A stretch of DNA of 64,000 bases from Arthrobacter sp. ZGTC412 (lineage in GTDB: Bacteria; Actinomycetota; Actinomycetes; Actinomycetales; Micrococcaceae). The position numbers and the translations under genes were made by a program. The first letter of the stretch is position 1; each line of letters starts with the position of its first letter. Shown here one piece after another: positions 53,232 through 62,600 of the stretch. Location: the NCBI RefSeq assembly GCF_002929215.1, contig NZ_PJII01000003.1, positions 62,001 to 126,000 of the forward strand, in the 5' to 3' direction. Below the pieces are notes generated by a model that was not told where the DNA came from, made no database searches, and worked only from the letters and a program-made list of their open reading frames with translations.

Positions 53232-53263
53232 GAAGCCCCAGCGGCAGCTGCCGCTGGGGCTTC
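53232..53263 (-). terminator. Terminator of the gene at 53280
   Basis: A 32-nt perfect palindrome with GAAGCCCCAGCGGCAG as its left half, 17 bp after the stop of the gene. It also marks the left edge of the remaining exporter fragment. Confidence 0.75.
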
Positions 53264-53279
53264 GAAGCAACAGGTTCCG

Positions 53280-53624
53280 CTAGAGCCGGTCCGTCTGGTC
53301 TTCGCCCTTATGGCCGGACCCGCGCAGGTTCTCCTGGACCTTGCCGAACAGATCCTTGATGGTTGATTCGGCGTTGGTGAGGACATCCACCGGCAGGTAG
53401 ACCTCATGCGTGAGCGGCAGGTCGTATTCATCCTTCAGGTGCGTGCCGTTCCCCACTCCGTCCAGGGACAGGTAAACCATGGCCTCCGTACGGGCGATTC
53501 CAGCGATCTTGCCGAAAACAACGGTGAACTCGTTCGGCTGGAAGCTAATGGTCTGGCCGACATGGCTACGGCCAAGGTCACCGGCGGTAACGGCCTTTTC
53601 CTGCTGACTGCGGGTGTATTCCAT
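53280..53624 (-). CDS. Conserved hypothetical protein
   Basis: A 114-residue soluble protein, beta-rich in prediction by eye (TISFQPNEFTVVFGKIAGI, AMVYLSLDGVG), with a charged helical C terminus. The ATG at 53624 has GAGGAG seven bases before it, so translation is probable. No signal peptide or known motif. Function unknown; it stands alone between the exporter remnant and the nitronate-type gene. Confidence 0.72.
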   Translation of the reverse strand: MEYTRSQQEKAVTAGDLGRSHVGQTISFQPNEFTVVFGKIAGIARTEAMVYLSLDGVGNGTHLKDEYDLPLTHEVYLPVDVLTNAESTIKDLFGKVQENLRGSGHKGEDQTDRL

Positions 53625-53739
53625 ATCTACTCCTCAAGGTCGCCGACATCTACGCCAGCAGTCTAGCGTCGCCCTCTTGGGACGGTACATAGTGCAAGAC
53701 TGGGTTCGAGCCCAACCACACGAGCCATCGGGAGCTGCC

Positions 53740-54813
53740 ATGACCACCCACCCCCGCCCTTCCGCCTCCGCCAGCAGGGTCCTGGAGCTCTTCGGGATCG
53801 ACGTTCCCGTGGTTCTTGGCCCGTTCGGCGGCGTCTCTTCCGTACAGCTCACCGCAGCAGTGAGCGACGGCGGCGGGCTGGGTTCCTACGGCCTGTACGG
53901 GTATGACGGCGGCGCCATCCGCAAGACCGCAGCCGAGCTTCACACCGCCACCGCGAAGCCCTTCGCCCTGAACCTCTGGGTGCCCAACGGCAGTGAAACT
54001 ACAGTCCTGCCGCAAGAAGAGTTCGACCGCTGCGCCAGTGCCCTGAAGCCCTACTTCGAGGAACTGGGCATTCCCCTTCCGGACATGCCCGCGCGGTACA
54101 TGCCGGACTTCGGCGAACAGGTGGAAGCGGCGCTGGAGGCGCGCCCTGCCGTCGTGAGCTTTGTCTTTGGCGTGCCTGCCCCGGCCGTTGTGGAAGAAGC
54201 GCACCGCCGCGGCGTCAAGGTCGTCGGCACGGCCACCACCGTTGCAGAAGCCGTGGCGCTGGAGGCAGGCGGCGTCGATGCCGTGGTAGCCAGCGGAATG
54301 GAGTCCGGCGGCCACCGGGTGTCCTTCCTGAAGCCCGCGGAGGAGTCACTCGTTGGAACGTTCGCCTTGGTCCCCCAGGTGGCCGATGCCGTTTCCATTC
54401 CAGTGATCGCCGCCGGTGGAGTAGCCGACCGCCGCGGCTTCGCGGCGGCCATGGTTCTGGGCGCTGAGGCCGTGCAGGTGGGAACGGCGTTCCTGGCCAC
54501 CCGGGAGTCAGCCGCCGTGCCCGCCTACCGGAACGTACTGCGCAGCACCGCCGCCGCACAGACGGTGTTGACCCGGGCCCTGAGCGGCCGGTTGGCCCGT
54601 GGCATTCCCAACCGCATCATTGCCGAGCTTGAAGAGGGCGGCACTGTTGCCCCCTTCCCGGTACAGAACTGGCTGACCGGCCGCTTCCGGCCAGAGGCAG
54701 CCAAAAGGGAAAACACGGAACTGATGTCCCTGTGGGCCGGGCAGTCCGCGCCGTTGCTGCGGTACGACACCGCAGCGGAAGTCCTTGCCGAGTTGCTGGC
54801 CGGTACCCACTAA
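53740..54813 (+). CDS. Nitronate monooxygenase-like FMN protein
   Basis: A 357-residue TIM-barrel flavoprotein (2-nitropropane dioxygenase family). Motifs include PFGGVSSVQLTAAVSDGGGLGSYG at the N terminus, the catalytic loop ASGMESGGHRV with the His that acts as base, and the FMN phosphate-binding AAGGVADRRGFAAAMVLGAEAVQVGTAFLA. It oxidises nitronates such as propionate 3-nitronate, or acts on another small substrate. The ATG at 53740 has GGGAG upstream. Transcribed alone. Confidence 0.9.
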   Translation: MTTHPRPSASASRVLELFGIDVPVVLGPFGGVSSVQLTAAVSDGGGLGSYGLYGYDGGAIRKTAAELHTATAKPFALNLWVPNGSETTVLPQEEFDRCASALKPYFEELGIPLPDMPARYMPDFGEQVEAALEARPAVVSFVFGVPAPAVVEEAHRRGVKVVGTATTVAEAVALEAGGVDAVVASGMESGGHRVSFLKPAEESLVGTFALVPQVADAVSIPVIAAGGVADRRGFAAAMVLGAEAVQVGTAFLATRESAAVPAYRNVLRSTAAAQTVLTRALSGRLARGIPNRIIAELEEGGTVAPFPVQNWLTGRFRPEAAKRENTELMSLWAGQSAPLLRYDTAAEVLAELLAGTH

Positions 54814-54962
54814 CTGTCATACTGCTCGCCGTCTACGTAACGCTGGCCCGGCACCCGCCGCCGGCACGGGGCCGGCAAGGGATCACCGATAGAATCTGAA
54901 CGACTATCATCTGACCGGCGCCGCACACCCGCGCCGGTCCGGTCACCGGGAAGGGAGAAGCT

Positions 54963-55589
54963 GTGCGCGCGCACCGTCAGCGGACGCCCTTCCATTTCCT
55001 CCGCTCGTCCGCCGTGGCCACAGTCATCCTGACCCTCGCCGCCGGAGCACACCTTGCCGGCGGCGGAGAGCTCCCGGCTCCGGCCATCCTGCTGGCAGTC
55101 CTGGCACTGACCGCCCTCGGCAGCACCACCGCCACACGCCTGCGGCTGGGCTTTCCGGCAATGGCCGCCCTGCTGGGCGGTGGTCAACTGGCCCTGCACA
55201 AACTGTTTACCGCCTTCGGCCCGGCCGCCGTCGGGGCAGCACCAACTACGGCTGCCCCCCATGAAGCCCACCTTGCCGGCGCCGAAATCCTGGCTCCCGC
55301 CGCCGCCCAACTCCACGGAGCGGACGCTGCGTCCGGGCCCCTGATGCTGGCCGCGCACGCCCTGGCCACACTGGGCTGCGCGATCCTGCTCGCCAAGGGT
55401 GAAGCGGCCCTGTGGGCACTCGCCGCCTGGCTCCGGCCCCTGGCCGCGCTGCCCCGCGCGGTGGCGCCCGCCACTGTTCCGCCAACTCTGGCCGGCTTCC
55501 CCACCTTCGCAGCGCCGCTGCGTCCCTGGCGAAACCTCCGGCAAGACAGCCGGCGCGGCCCGCCTTCCGCCGTCGTACTTCCCTGCTAG
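54963..55589 (+). CDS. Hypothetical membrane protein upstream of ycnI
   Basis: A 208-residue protein with a basic N terminus and four or so membrane helices; very Ala- and Leu-rich. His residues cluster in the middle region (HEAHLAGAEI and AAQLHGAD). The GTG at 54963 is preceded by AAGGGAG. It is followed 97 bp later by the YcnI gene, so a common copper-related role is possible. I do not know a named family. Confidence 0.65.
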   Translation: MRAHRQRTPFHFLRSSAVATVILTLAAGAHLAGGGELPAPAILLAVLALTALGSTTATRLRLGFPAMAALLGGGQLALHKLFTAFGPAAVGAAPTTAAPHEAHLAGAEILAPAAAQLHGADAASGPLMLAAHALATLGCAILLAKGEAALWALAAWLRPLAALPRAVAPATVPPTLAGFPTFAAPLRPWRNLRQDSRRGPPSAVVLPC

Positions 55590-55686
55590 AACCGCCGCCG
55601 CACCTCCTGCAGGCGGCAGCACATCAGATTTTGGTGCTCCCGGCCACGCTCCGGCCCAACGGTGAGCACGCCAGAAAGGCAAATCC

Positions 55687-56439
55687 ATGAACACCTCAGC
55701 TCTTCGCCGTACCCTCCAAACTGCCGCCGTCACCGGTGGCGCCGCAGCCCTGCTGCTCACCGCCGCGGGTGGAGCCTCGGCACATGTCGGGGTGACGCCG
55801 GACAAAACCGCCGCCAACTCCCACGCCCTGCTCACCTTCGGCATTCCGCACGGCTGCGATACCTCCAGCACCACGAAGGTTGCCATCACCCTGCCGCAGG
55901 AACTGAACGACGCACAGCCCACAGTCAACCCCAACTGGACGGTGGAGAAGGTTACCGAGCAGCTCGCCGAGCCAAAGAAACTCGCCGACGGAACGTCCAT
56001 CACCAAGCGGACCAGCCAGATCGTCTACACCGCAAAGGCACCTCTGGCCCACGAGCTGCGGGATGCACTGGTGCTCTCCGTAAAACTTCCTGATGCAGCC
56101 GGCACCACGCTGTACTTCCCCACCCTCCAGAGCTGCGAGACCGGGCAGACGGACTGGTCGGAGATCGCCAAGGACGGCCAGGACCCACACTCGCTGGAGG
56201 CACCTGCGCCGTCCATCACGATCACCCCAGCTGCCGGCCCCGATGGACATGGCGAGGCCGCGGCAACATCGCACACCGCTGAAAGCCCCGCCACCGAGCA
56301 GGCGTCAGCAACGGACAGCGGGGCCGACGTCCGCAGCTGGTCGGGGCTGGCAGCGGGCATCGGCGGCCTGGTGCTTGGCGGCGCAGCCTTCCTGCGCAGC
56401 GGTTCGCGCCGCAGCGCAGCCGGGGCATCGGGCAAGTAG
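55687..56439 (+). CDS. ycnI: YcnI-family copper-associated exported protein (DUF1775)
   Basis: A 250-residue exported protein. The signal peptide ends ASA-H, leaving His33 as the mature N terminus, which is the copper ligand in YcnI (histidine brace-like site, together with an acidic residue and a Trp; a DWSEI segment is seen). The domain covers about residues 33-185. A Thr/Ala-rich stalk and one C-terminal membrane helix (about 218-238) with basic tail anchor it. It probably handles Cu outside the membrane with partner proteins. Confidence 0.9.
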   Translation: MNTSALRRTLQTAAVTGGAAALLLTAAGGASAHVGVTPDKTAANSHALLTFGIPHGCDTSSTTKVAITLPQELNDAQPTVNPNWTVEKVTEQLAEPKKLADGTSITKRTSQIVYTAKAPLAHELRDALVLSVKLPDAAGTTLYFPTLQSCETGQTDWSEIAKDGQDPHSLEAPAPSITITPAAGPDGHGEAAATSHTAESPATEQASATDSGADVRSWSGLAAGIGGLVLGGAAFLRSGSRRSAAGASGK

Positions 56440-56543
56440 GAGAAACGCTATTGATACCCGGATCATCACGATCCGGGCATCAAAACGCTCGGCTGCGTGC
56501 TGGCATCATTGACGCGGCCCCACACTGCCGCCAAGGTGGTGCC

Positions 56544-57230
56544 ATGAGGTCTCAGCGAATTTCACATGGGTTGGTTATGACGACGGCGGCCGCGGCGGCT
56601 GCACTGATGCTTAGCGGGTGCGGCCCTAGCGCAGCGCAATCGCAGGGGACGACGGCGACGGCGCCGGGCGCCAACTCGGCGAGCCCCGACGCACCGTCCG
56701 CACCGCCGGCTGCGTCAGGGACGCCGTCGGCGCCAGGGACGTCGTCAGCGTCAGGGACGTCGTCGGAAACGCCGTCCGCACCGGCGCCGGCTCTAGCCAA
56801 AACCGGGGCACCGGCCCTCTGCAAGGCGGCGGGACTCTCCGCCGCAACGGATGCGTCAGGCGGCGGAGCAGCGGGGAGCGTTTATATGAAGCTCAACCTC
56901 ACCAACACGGGCACTGAAGCCTGCGTCCTTCGGGGTTTTGCAGGGGTGTCCCTCGCCGCTGATGCTGCAGGCGCCCCCATCGGCGCACCGGCCACCCGTG
57001 ACGAAGCCACGGCACCCGTTACCGTCCTGCTGGCCCCCGGCCAGACGGGCTCGGCAGTCCTGCGCTATACACAGGCCGGGAACTACCCCGACTGCACCAT
57101 CGTGGATGCCGCCGGCTACCGGATCTACCCGCCGGAGGACACAGCATCCCTGTTCCTTCCCCAGCCGACGAAGGCCTGCAGCAACGCCGATATCACCCTG
57201 CTGACTATTGGGGCCTTCCAGCCCGCGTAA
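56544..57230 (+). CDS. DUF4232 lipoprotein
   Basis: A 228-residue lipoprotein with lipobox LSGC (Cys26). Residues about 27-90 are a Ser/Ala/Pro/Thr-rich spacer, followed by a DUF4232 domain (about 95-228) with conserved Cys pairs, for example EACVLRGFAGVSL and a later Cys in YPDC. It is on the outer face of the membrane; function unknown. Start at the ATG 56544, which begins the signal peptide. It follows ycnI by about 100 bp and may be in the same run. Confidence 0.85.
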   Translation: MRSQRISHGLVMTTAAAAAALMLSGCGPSAAQSQGTTATAPGANSASPDAPSAPPAASGTPSAPGTSSASGTSSETPSAPAPALAKTGAPALCKAAGLSAATDASGGGAAGSVYMKLNLTNTGTEACVLRGFAGVSLAADAAGAPIGAPATRDEATAPVTVLLAPGQTGSAVLRYTQAGNYPDCTIVDAAGYRIYPPEDTASLFLPQPTKACSNADITLLTIGAFQPA

Positions 57231-57301
57231 AGGCATTCCCGCTGTCCCGCTCTACTTCCCTGCTTTCCCCGGCGAATCGGTGCCCCGATAAGTGCACAGA
57301 T

Positions 57302-57342
57302 AACTGCAGGCGGCCCGGCAAGGTGCCGGGCCGCCTGCAGTT
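57302..57342. terminator. Bidirectional hairpin terminator
   Basis: A perfect 19-bp stem (57302-57320 with 57324-57342) with a 3-nt loop, between convergent genes ending at 57230 and 57375. Confidence 0.85.
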
Positions 57343-57374
57343 GGCTCCGCCCGCTGGGGCGTTTGTTGAGGTAT

Positions 57375-57845
57375 CTAGTGTGCGGTGGTGGTGCGTCCGG
57401 CGCGGGCGGTGCCGCGGGAAAGGGCAACGCCCAGGCCGATCATGCCAACCCCGAGGACAAAGTGCAGCCAGTTGTCTGCGGTGTTAACCGGGACGAAGTT
57501 CGCGGCCGTGTCGAGTCCGATCAGCAGGCCGTAAAGCCAGAGGACCAGGTAGATGGCGCCACCAACGAGCAGGTAGTTCCTTGACTGTGCAGCGCTACGG
57601 GCCATGGCGATGCCGGCCGCCCCAAACAGGAGGTGGACGATGTTGTGCAGAATTGACACCTGGAAGATCCCCAGGAGCAGGGCCTTGGATTCATGCCCCG
57701 CGAAGCCCATGGTCTCGTAGTTGGAGGTGATGCCCGGGATGAAGCCCAGGACGCCCACCAGAAGGAACACTGCGCCCACGGCAAGGGCAGCTTTTTGGAT
57801 GTTTGTCCGGCCTCCGGTGCGACCGTCGGAACTCATGCTTGTCAT
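57375..57845 (-). CDS. DUF4383 membrane protein
   Basis: A 156-residue protein with four membrane helices (AALAVGAVFLLVGVLGFIPG first, GVGMIGLGVAL last) and the family motif HNIVHLLFGAAGIAMA. Common in actinobacteria, function unknown. It is divergent from the FAD/Rieske gene across 181 bp with two inverted repeats. Confidence 0.88.
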   Translation of the reverse strand: MTSMSSDGRTGGRTNIQKAALAVGAVFLLVGVLGFIPGITSNYETMGFAGHESKALLLGIFQVSILHNIVHLLFGAAGIAMARSAAQSRNYLLVGGAIYLVLWLYGLLIGLDTAANFVPVNTADNWLHFVLGVGMIGLGVALSRGTARAGRTTTAH

Positions 57846-57925
57846 GATTACTCCTGCTGTTGTCGTAAACGTTCACATCTGGCTGCCGGGTCGCGCCTGA
57901 ACCATAGACTTAAACACCGACATCA

Positions 57926-57968
57926 TAAGTATACTTAGCAACTACGCCACGCATAGATCAGGATCTAT
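57926..57968. promoter_or_regulatory. Two inverted repeats in the divergent region
   Basis: TAAGTATACTTA (57926-57937), a perfect 12-bp palindrome, and ATAGATC-AG-GATCTAT (57953-57968). The second overlaps a TATAAC box at 57966-57971 facing the FAD/Rieske gene. Both are AT-rich in a GC-rich genome, so operators are likely. Confidence 0.5.
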
Positions 57969-58026
57969 AACAGACCCATCACAAATGGCCCGCAAGGGCA
58001 TGGACCAAAAGGCAGGCTGAGCAGGG

Positions 58027-59553
58027 ATGACGTCGATTTGGTTGGATCGCGCGAAGACTTTCACGTCAGATCCGTTCGAGCCCGGAAGCAGCTATGACAC
58101 CGTGGTGGCAGGCGCCGGACTCACCGGCCTGGTGACCGCACTCCTGCTGGCCCGTTCGGGGCAAAACGTCCTGGTGCTGGAGGCCCGCCATCCCGGTGCG
58201 GTAACCACCGGGAACACCACCGCCAAAGTGACACTGCTGCAGGGCACCTTCCTGTCACAGCTGGCCCGCCAGTACTCGCAGAAGCAGGTGCAGGCGTACG
58301 TGGATGCCAACCGCGAAGGCCAGGCGTGGCTGCTGCGGTACCTCGAGGAACACAAGGTGGCCTTCCAGACCCGGGACGCTTTTACGTATGCGGCGTCCGC
58401 GCAGGGGACGGAAAAGCTCCGTGAAGAGGTCAGTGCCGGCACCACCGCAGGACTGGACATGGAATACGTGCGCGACCCCGGGCTGCCGTTTCCCGTCCAC
58501 GGCGCCGTACGCCTCGCGGACCAGGCGCAGATCAACCCCGTGGAGGTGCTGGACACCCTGGTGTCGGACATCCGCGGCCGCGGCGGCTCGATTGTGGGTG
58601 GCGTACGGCTGCAGGACGTCACCGGCTCCAGCCCTGCCACTGTTCACACAGACCGGGGCACCGTCACCGCCAACGAAGTGGTACTCGCTACCGGCATTCC
58701 GGTGCTGGACCGCGGACTCTACTTCGCCAAGCTGAAGCCCAGCCGTTCCTATGCGGCGGCATTACAGCTTCAGGAGGACCAGGTTCCTCCCCCAGGTATG
58801 TACCTCTCGGTTGAACAGCCCACACATTCACTGCGCGACTACGAGGTGGACGGCCACCGACTGCTCCTGGTGGGCGGGCACGGACACCACGTGGGCCGCG
58901 CACGGTCCGAGAAGCACCATCTCGGAAGCCTCCTCGACTGGGCTGTGCAGCACTACCCCGGCGCGGTAGCCACCCACACCTGGTCCGCGCAGGACTACAT
59001 GCCCACCAACCTCATGCCCTTCTTCGGGAAGTTCCCGCGGGGCAAGGGCCACATCTACTTCGGCACGGGCTACAACAAGTGGGGCATGACGAACGCCGTG
59101 GCTGCCGCCGTGGGCATTTCGGCTGACATCCTGGGCGGGAACGTGCCGTGGGCAAACACTATCCACCACCGGGTCACCTCACCCTCCGGTGCCTTCTCCG
59201 CCGTCGCGCTTAATGCCGGAGTGGCAGCCAAGCTTGCTTCCGGCTGGGGGCAGGTCGCCGCCGAGGGCCTGCGAAAAGAGAGGAAGGAGCCGGCGCCGGA
59301 AGCTGCCCCGGTGGTTCCGGCCGAAGGCCAGGGCAGGGTCTACCGTGAGGGATCAAAACCGGTGGCCGTCTCCACTGTCGACGGCACCACCTGCAAACTT
59401 TCGGCCGTTTGCACCCACCTGGGCGGAATTCTGCACTGGAATGACAGTGAGCTGACGTGGGACTGCCCCCTGCACGGCTCCCGCTTCGACAGCGAAGGAA
59501 AACGCCTTGAAGGTCCGGCCACCAGGGACCTTCCCGCCGCAGGAAAGGCTTGA
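58027..59553 (+). CDS. FAD-dependent oxidoreductase with C-terminal Rieske domain
   Basis: A 508-residue protein. An N-terminal DAO-type FAD domain (VVAGAGLTGLVTALLLARSG) is followed by an extended substrate domain and a C-terminal Rieske [2Fe-2S] domain (about 430-508): the Cys and His ligands lie in CTHLGG and CPLHGS. The combination is known in actinobacteria and firmicutes; substrate unknown. Electrons from the Rieske centre could reach the flavin. It is divergent from DUF4383 with inverted repeats between. Confidence 0.92.
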   Translation: MTSIWLDRAKTFTSDPFEPGSSYDTVVAGAGLTGLVTALLLARSGQNVLVLEARHPGAVTTGNTTAKVTLLQGTFLSQLARQYSQKQVQAYVDANREGQAWLLRYLEEHKVAFQTRDAFTYAASAQGTEKLREEVSAGTTAGLDMEYVRDPGLPFPVHGAVRLADQAQINPVEVLDTLVSDIRGRGGSIVGGVRLQDVTGSSPATVHTDRGTVTANEVVLATGIPVLDRGLYFAKLKPSRSYAAALQLQEDQVPPPGMYLSVEQPTHSLRDYEVDGHRLLLVGGHGHHVGRARSEKHHLGSLLDWAVQHYPGAVATHTWSAQDYMPTNLMPFFGKFPRGKGHIYFGTGYNKWGMTNAVAAAVGISADILGGNVPWANTIHHRVTSPSGAFSAVALNAGVAAKLASGWGQVAAEGLRKERKEPAPEAAPVVPAEGQGRVYREGSKPVAVSTVDGTTCKLSAVCTHLGGILHWNDSELTWDCPLHGSRFDSEGKRLEGPATRDLPAAGKA

Positions 59554-59609
59554 GCCAAGGCAAGGGGAAGGCTGGCACCACTGTCGGTGGCCTGGGGCAT
59601 GATGGAGGC

Positions 59610-62600
59610 ATGAAGCAGGAACAGCCCACCGCCGGCGGCCGGGACAACGGCGTGCGGGCTCCCATGGCCCAGTTCAGCAGGCCAACACGCGACTGGTTCC
59701 TCGGCGCCTTTTCAGAGCCGACGCCGGCGCAGAACGGCGCCTGGCAGGCCATCTCCTCGGGGTCGCACGCGCTGGTAGTGGCTCCCACCGGCTCGGGCAA
59801 GACCCTCGCCGCGTTCCTATGGGCGCTGGACCGGCTGCTCGGTTCCTCCTCGACGGCTGCTTCCGGGACGCCAACGGCGGAGGCGCCGGCAAAAGGCAAG
59901 CGCGCCCGCGCACCCAAACGCAAGACCCGCGTCCTGTACATCTCGCCCCTGAAAGCCCTCGGCGTGGACGTGGAGCGAAACCTCCGCTCCCCGCTCATCG
60001 GCATCACCCAGACCGCCAAGCGACTCGGGTTGCCGGCGCCGTTGACCACGGTGGGTGTCAGGTCCGGGGACACCACGACGGCGGACCGCCGCGCACTGCT
60101 GAGCAGTCCGCCGGACATCCTGATCACCACACCGGAATCGCTCTTCCTGATGCTCACATCCAAGGCCCGCGAAACCCTCACCGAGGTGGACACCATCATC
60201 ATCGATGAGGTCCACGCCGTCGCCGGGACCAAACGTGGAGCCCATCTCGCTGTCTCCCTTGAGCGGCTCGATGCCCTGCTGCCCAAACCGGCCCAGCGGA
60301 TCGGGCTATCGGCCACCGTGGAACCCAGGGAACTCGTTGCGCAGTTCCTGGCGGGCACCGCGCCGGTGGAAATCGTTGCCCCGCCGGCGAAAAAGAACTG
60401 GGACCTCACCGTTTCCGTGCCGGTGGAGGACATGTCCGACCTCCAGGCGGCTGCGGGCGCGTTCGACTCCGGCCCGGCCTCCGGCCTGCAGCCCCAGGCA
60501 TCGATCTGGCCGCACGTGGAGGAAAAGATCGTTGACCTGGTGCTGGCCAACCAGTCCACCATCGTTTTTGCGAACTCCCGCCGCTTGTCCGAACGGCTCA
60601 CGGCACGCCTCAACGAGATATACGTGGAACGGCAGCTGATGGCGGAAGGCGGAGGCTGGGACGATCCTGTCCCGGCCGGGCCGGCGGCCTTCAACGCAAC
60701 GGCCGGAGCGCCGGTATCTACAGCCACACCCGCGCACATGATGGCCCAGGCGGGAACCTCCGCCGGGGCAGACCCGGTGCTGGCCCGCGCCCACCACGGA
60801 TCCGTTTCCAAGGACCAGCGCGCCCTGATTGAGGACGACCTCAAATCAGGCCGGCTGCGGTGCGTGGTGGCCACATCGTCACTGGAACTTGGCATCGACA
60901 TGGGCGCGGTGGACCTGGTGGTGCAGGTGGAATCGCCGCCGTCGGTAGCCAGCGGCCTGCAGCGGGTGGGCCGCGCCGGCCACCAAGTGGGGGAAGTATC
61001 CCAAGGCGTCCTCTTCCCGAAGCACCGGGCAGACCTGGTGCACACAGCCATCACCGTGGAACGGATGCTGGGCGGGAAGATCGAGCGCCTCAGCATCCCG
61101 GCCAACCCCTTGGACATCCTGGCGCAGCAGACCGTGGCCGCCACGGCGCTGGGCAGCATCGATGTTGAGGAATGGTTTGCCACCGTCCGCCGCTCGGCCC
61201 CGTTCGCGTCCCTCCCCCGGTCAGCATTCGAGGCGACCCTGGACCTGCTCGCCGGCCGCTACCCATCCGACGAATTCGCCGAGCTTCGTCCCCGAATCGT
61301 CTGGGACCGCAACGCGGGCACCATTGAAGGCAGGCCCGGGGCCCAGCGCCTCGCCGTCACCTCAGGCGGCACCATTCCGGACCGCGGGCTCTTCGGCGTC
61401 TACATCATCGGCACCGAGGTTGAGGGATCGGCGTCGCCCTCCACTGATGGCAAGCCTTCGCCCGCACCCAAGGGCGGCCGGCGGGTGGGCGAGCTGGACG
61501 AGGAAATGGTGTACGAATCGCGTGTGGGCGACGTCTTTGCCCTCGGCGCCACCAGTTGGAAAATCGAGGACATCACCCACGACCGCGTGCTGGTCTCCCC
61601 CGCTTTTGGCCAGCCCGGCAAGCTGCCGTTCTGGAAAGGCGATTCGCTGGGCCGTCCCGTGGACCTGGGCCGCGCCCTGGGTGCGTTCGTGCGCGAACTG
61701 TCAGCGTCCGACGTCGGGCCCGCCACCGAGCGCTGCCAGGCCAGCGGCCTGGACGCCTTCGCGGCCAACAACCTGATCCAGTATCTCAGTGAACAGAAAC
61801 AGTCCACTGAGGTGGTGCCCAGTGACACCACGCTGGTGGTGGAGCGTTTCCACGACGAACTGGGCGACTGGCGGGTGATCCTCCACAGCCCCTTCGGAAT
61901 GCCCGTGCACGCACCCTGGGCGCTTGCAGTGGGCCAGCGGCTCCACCAGCGGTACGGCATGGACGGCTCCGCCATGGCCGCCGACGACGGCATTGTGCTG
62001 CGTGTGCCCATGATGGAGGATGAACCGCCGGGAGCCGAACTGTTCCTGTTCGATCCCGAGGAACTGGAACAGATCGTCACGGCTGAAGTAGGCGGCAGCG
62101 CGCTCTTCGCCTCACGCTTCCGTGAATGTGCCGCCCGTGCCCTGCTGCTGCCGCGGCAAACTCCCGGCAAGCGGCAGCCGCTGTGGCAGCAGCGGCAGCG
62201 GTCCGCCCAGTTGCTGGACGTAGCGCGGAAGTACCCCACGTTCCCCATCGTGCTGGAAACGGTTAGGGAGTGCCTGCAGGACGTTTACGATCTCCCGGCG
62301 CTGAAGGACATCGCCGCGTCCGTGGAGCGGCGCGAGCTGCGGATCGTGGAGACCACCACCTCGCAGCCTTCGCCGTTCGCGAAGTCACTCCTGTTCGGAT
62401 ACGTTGCACAGTTCCTCTACGAGGGTGACTCACCCCTGGCAGAGCGCCGGGCCGCTGCCCTGGCCCTCGATTCCACCCTCCTCAACGAACTGCTGGGCCG
62501 CGTTGAGCTGCGCGAACTGCTCGACGCCAAGGTCATCGACGCCACCGAACGGGAGCTTCAGCGCCTGGCACCGGACCGGCGTGCGCGAGGGGTGGAGGGC

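Noticed and set aside
54810-56006. Minus-strand frame of 398 codons
   Set aside because: Antisense to the YcnI pair, low complexity in its second half, no ribosome site and no domain. An artefact of high-GC DNA.
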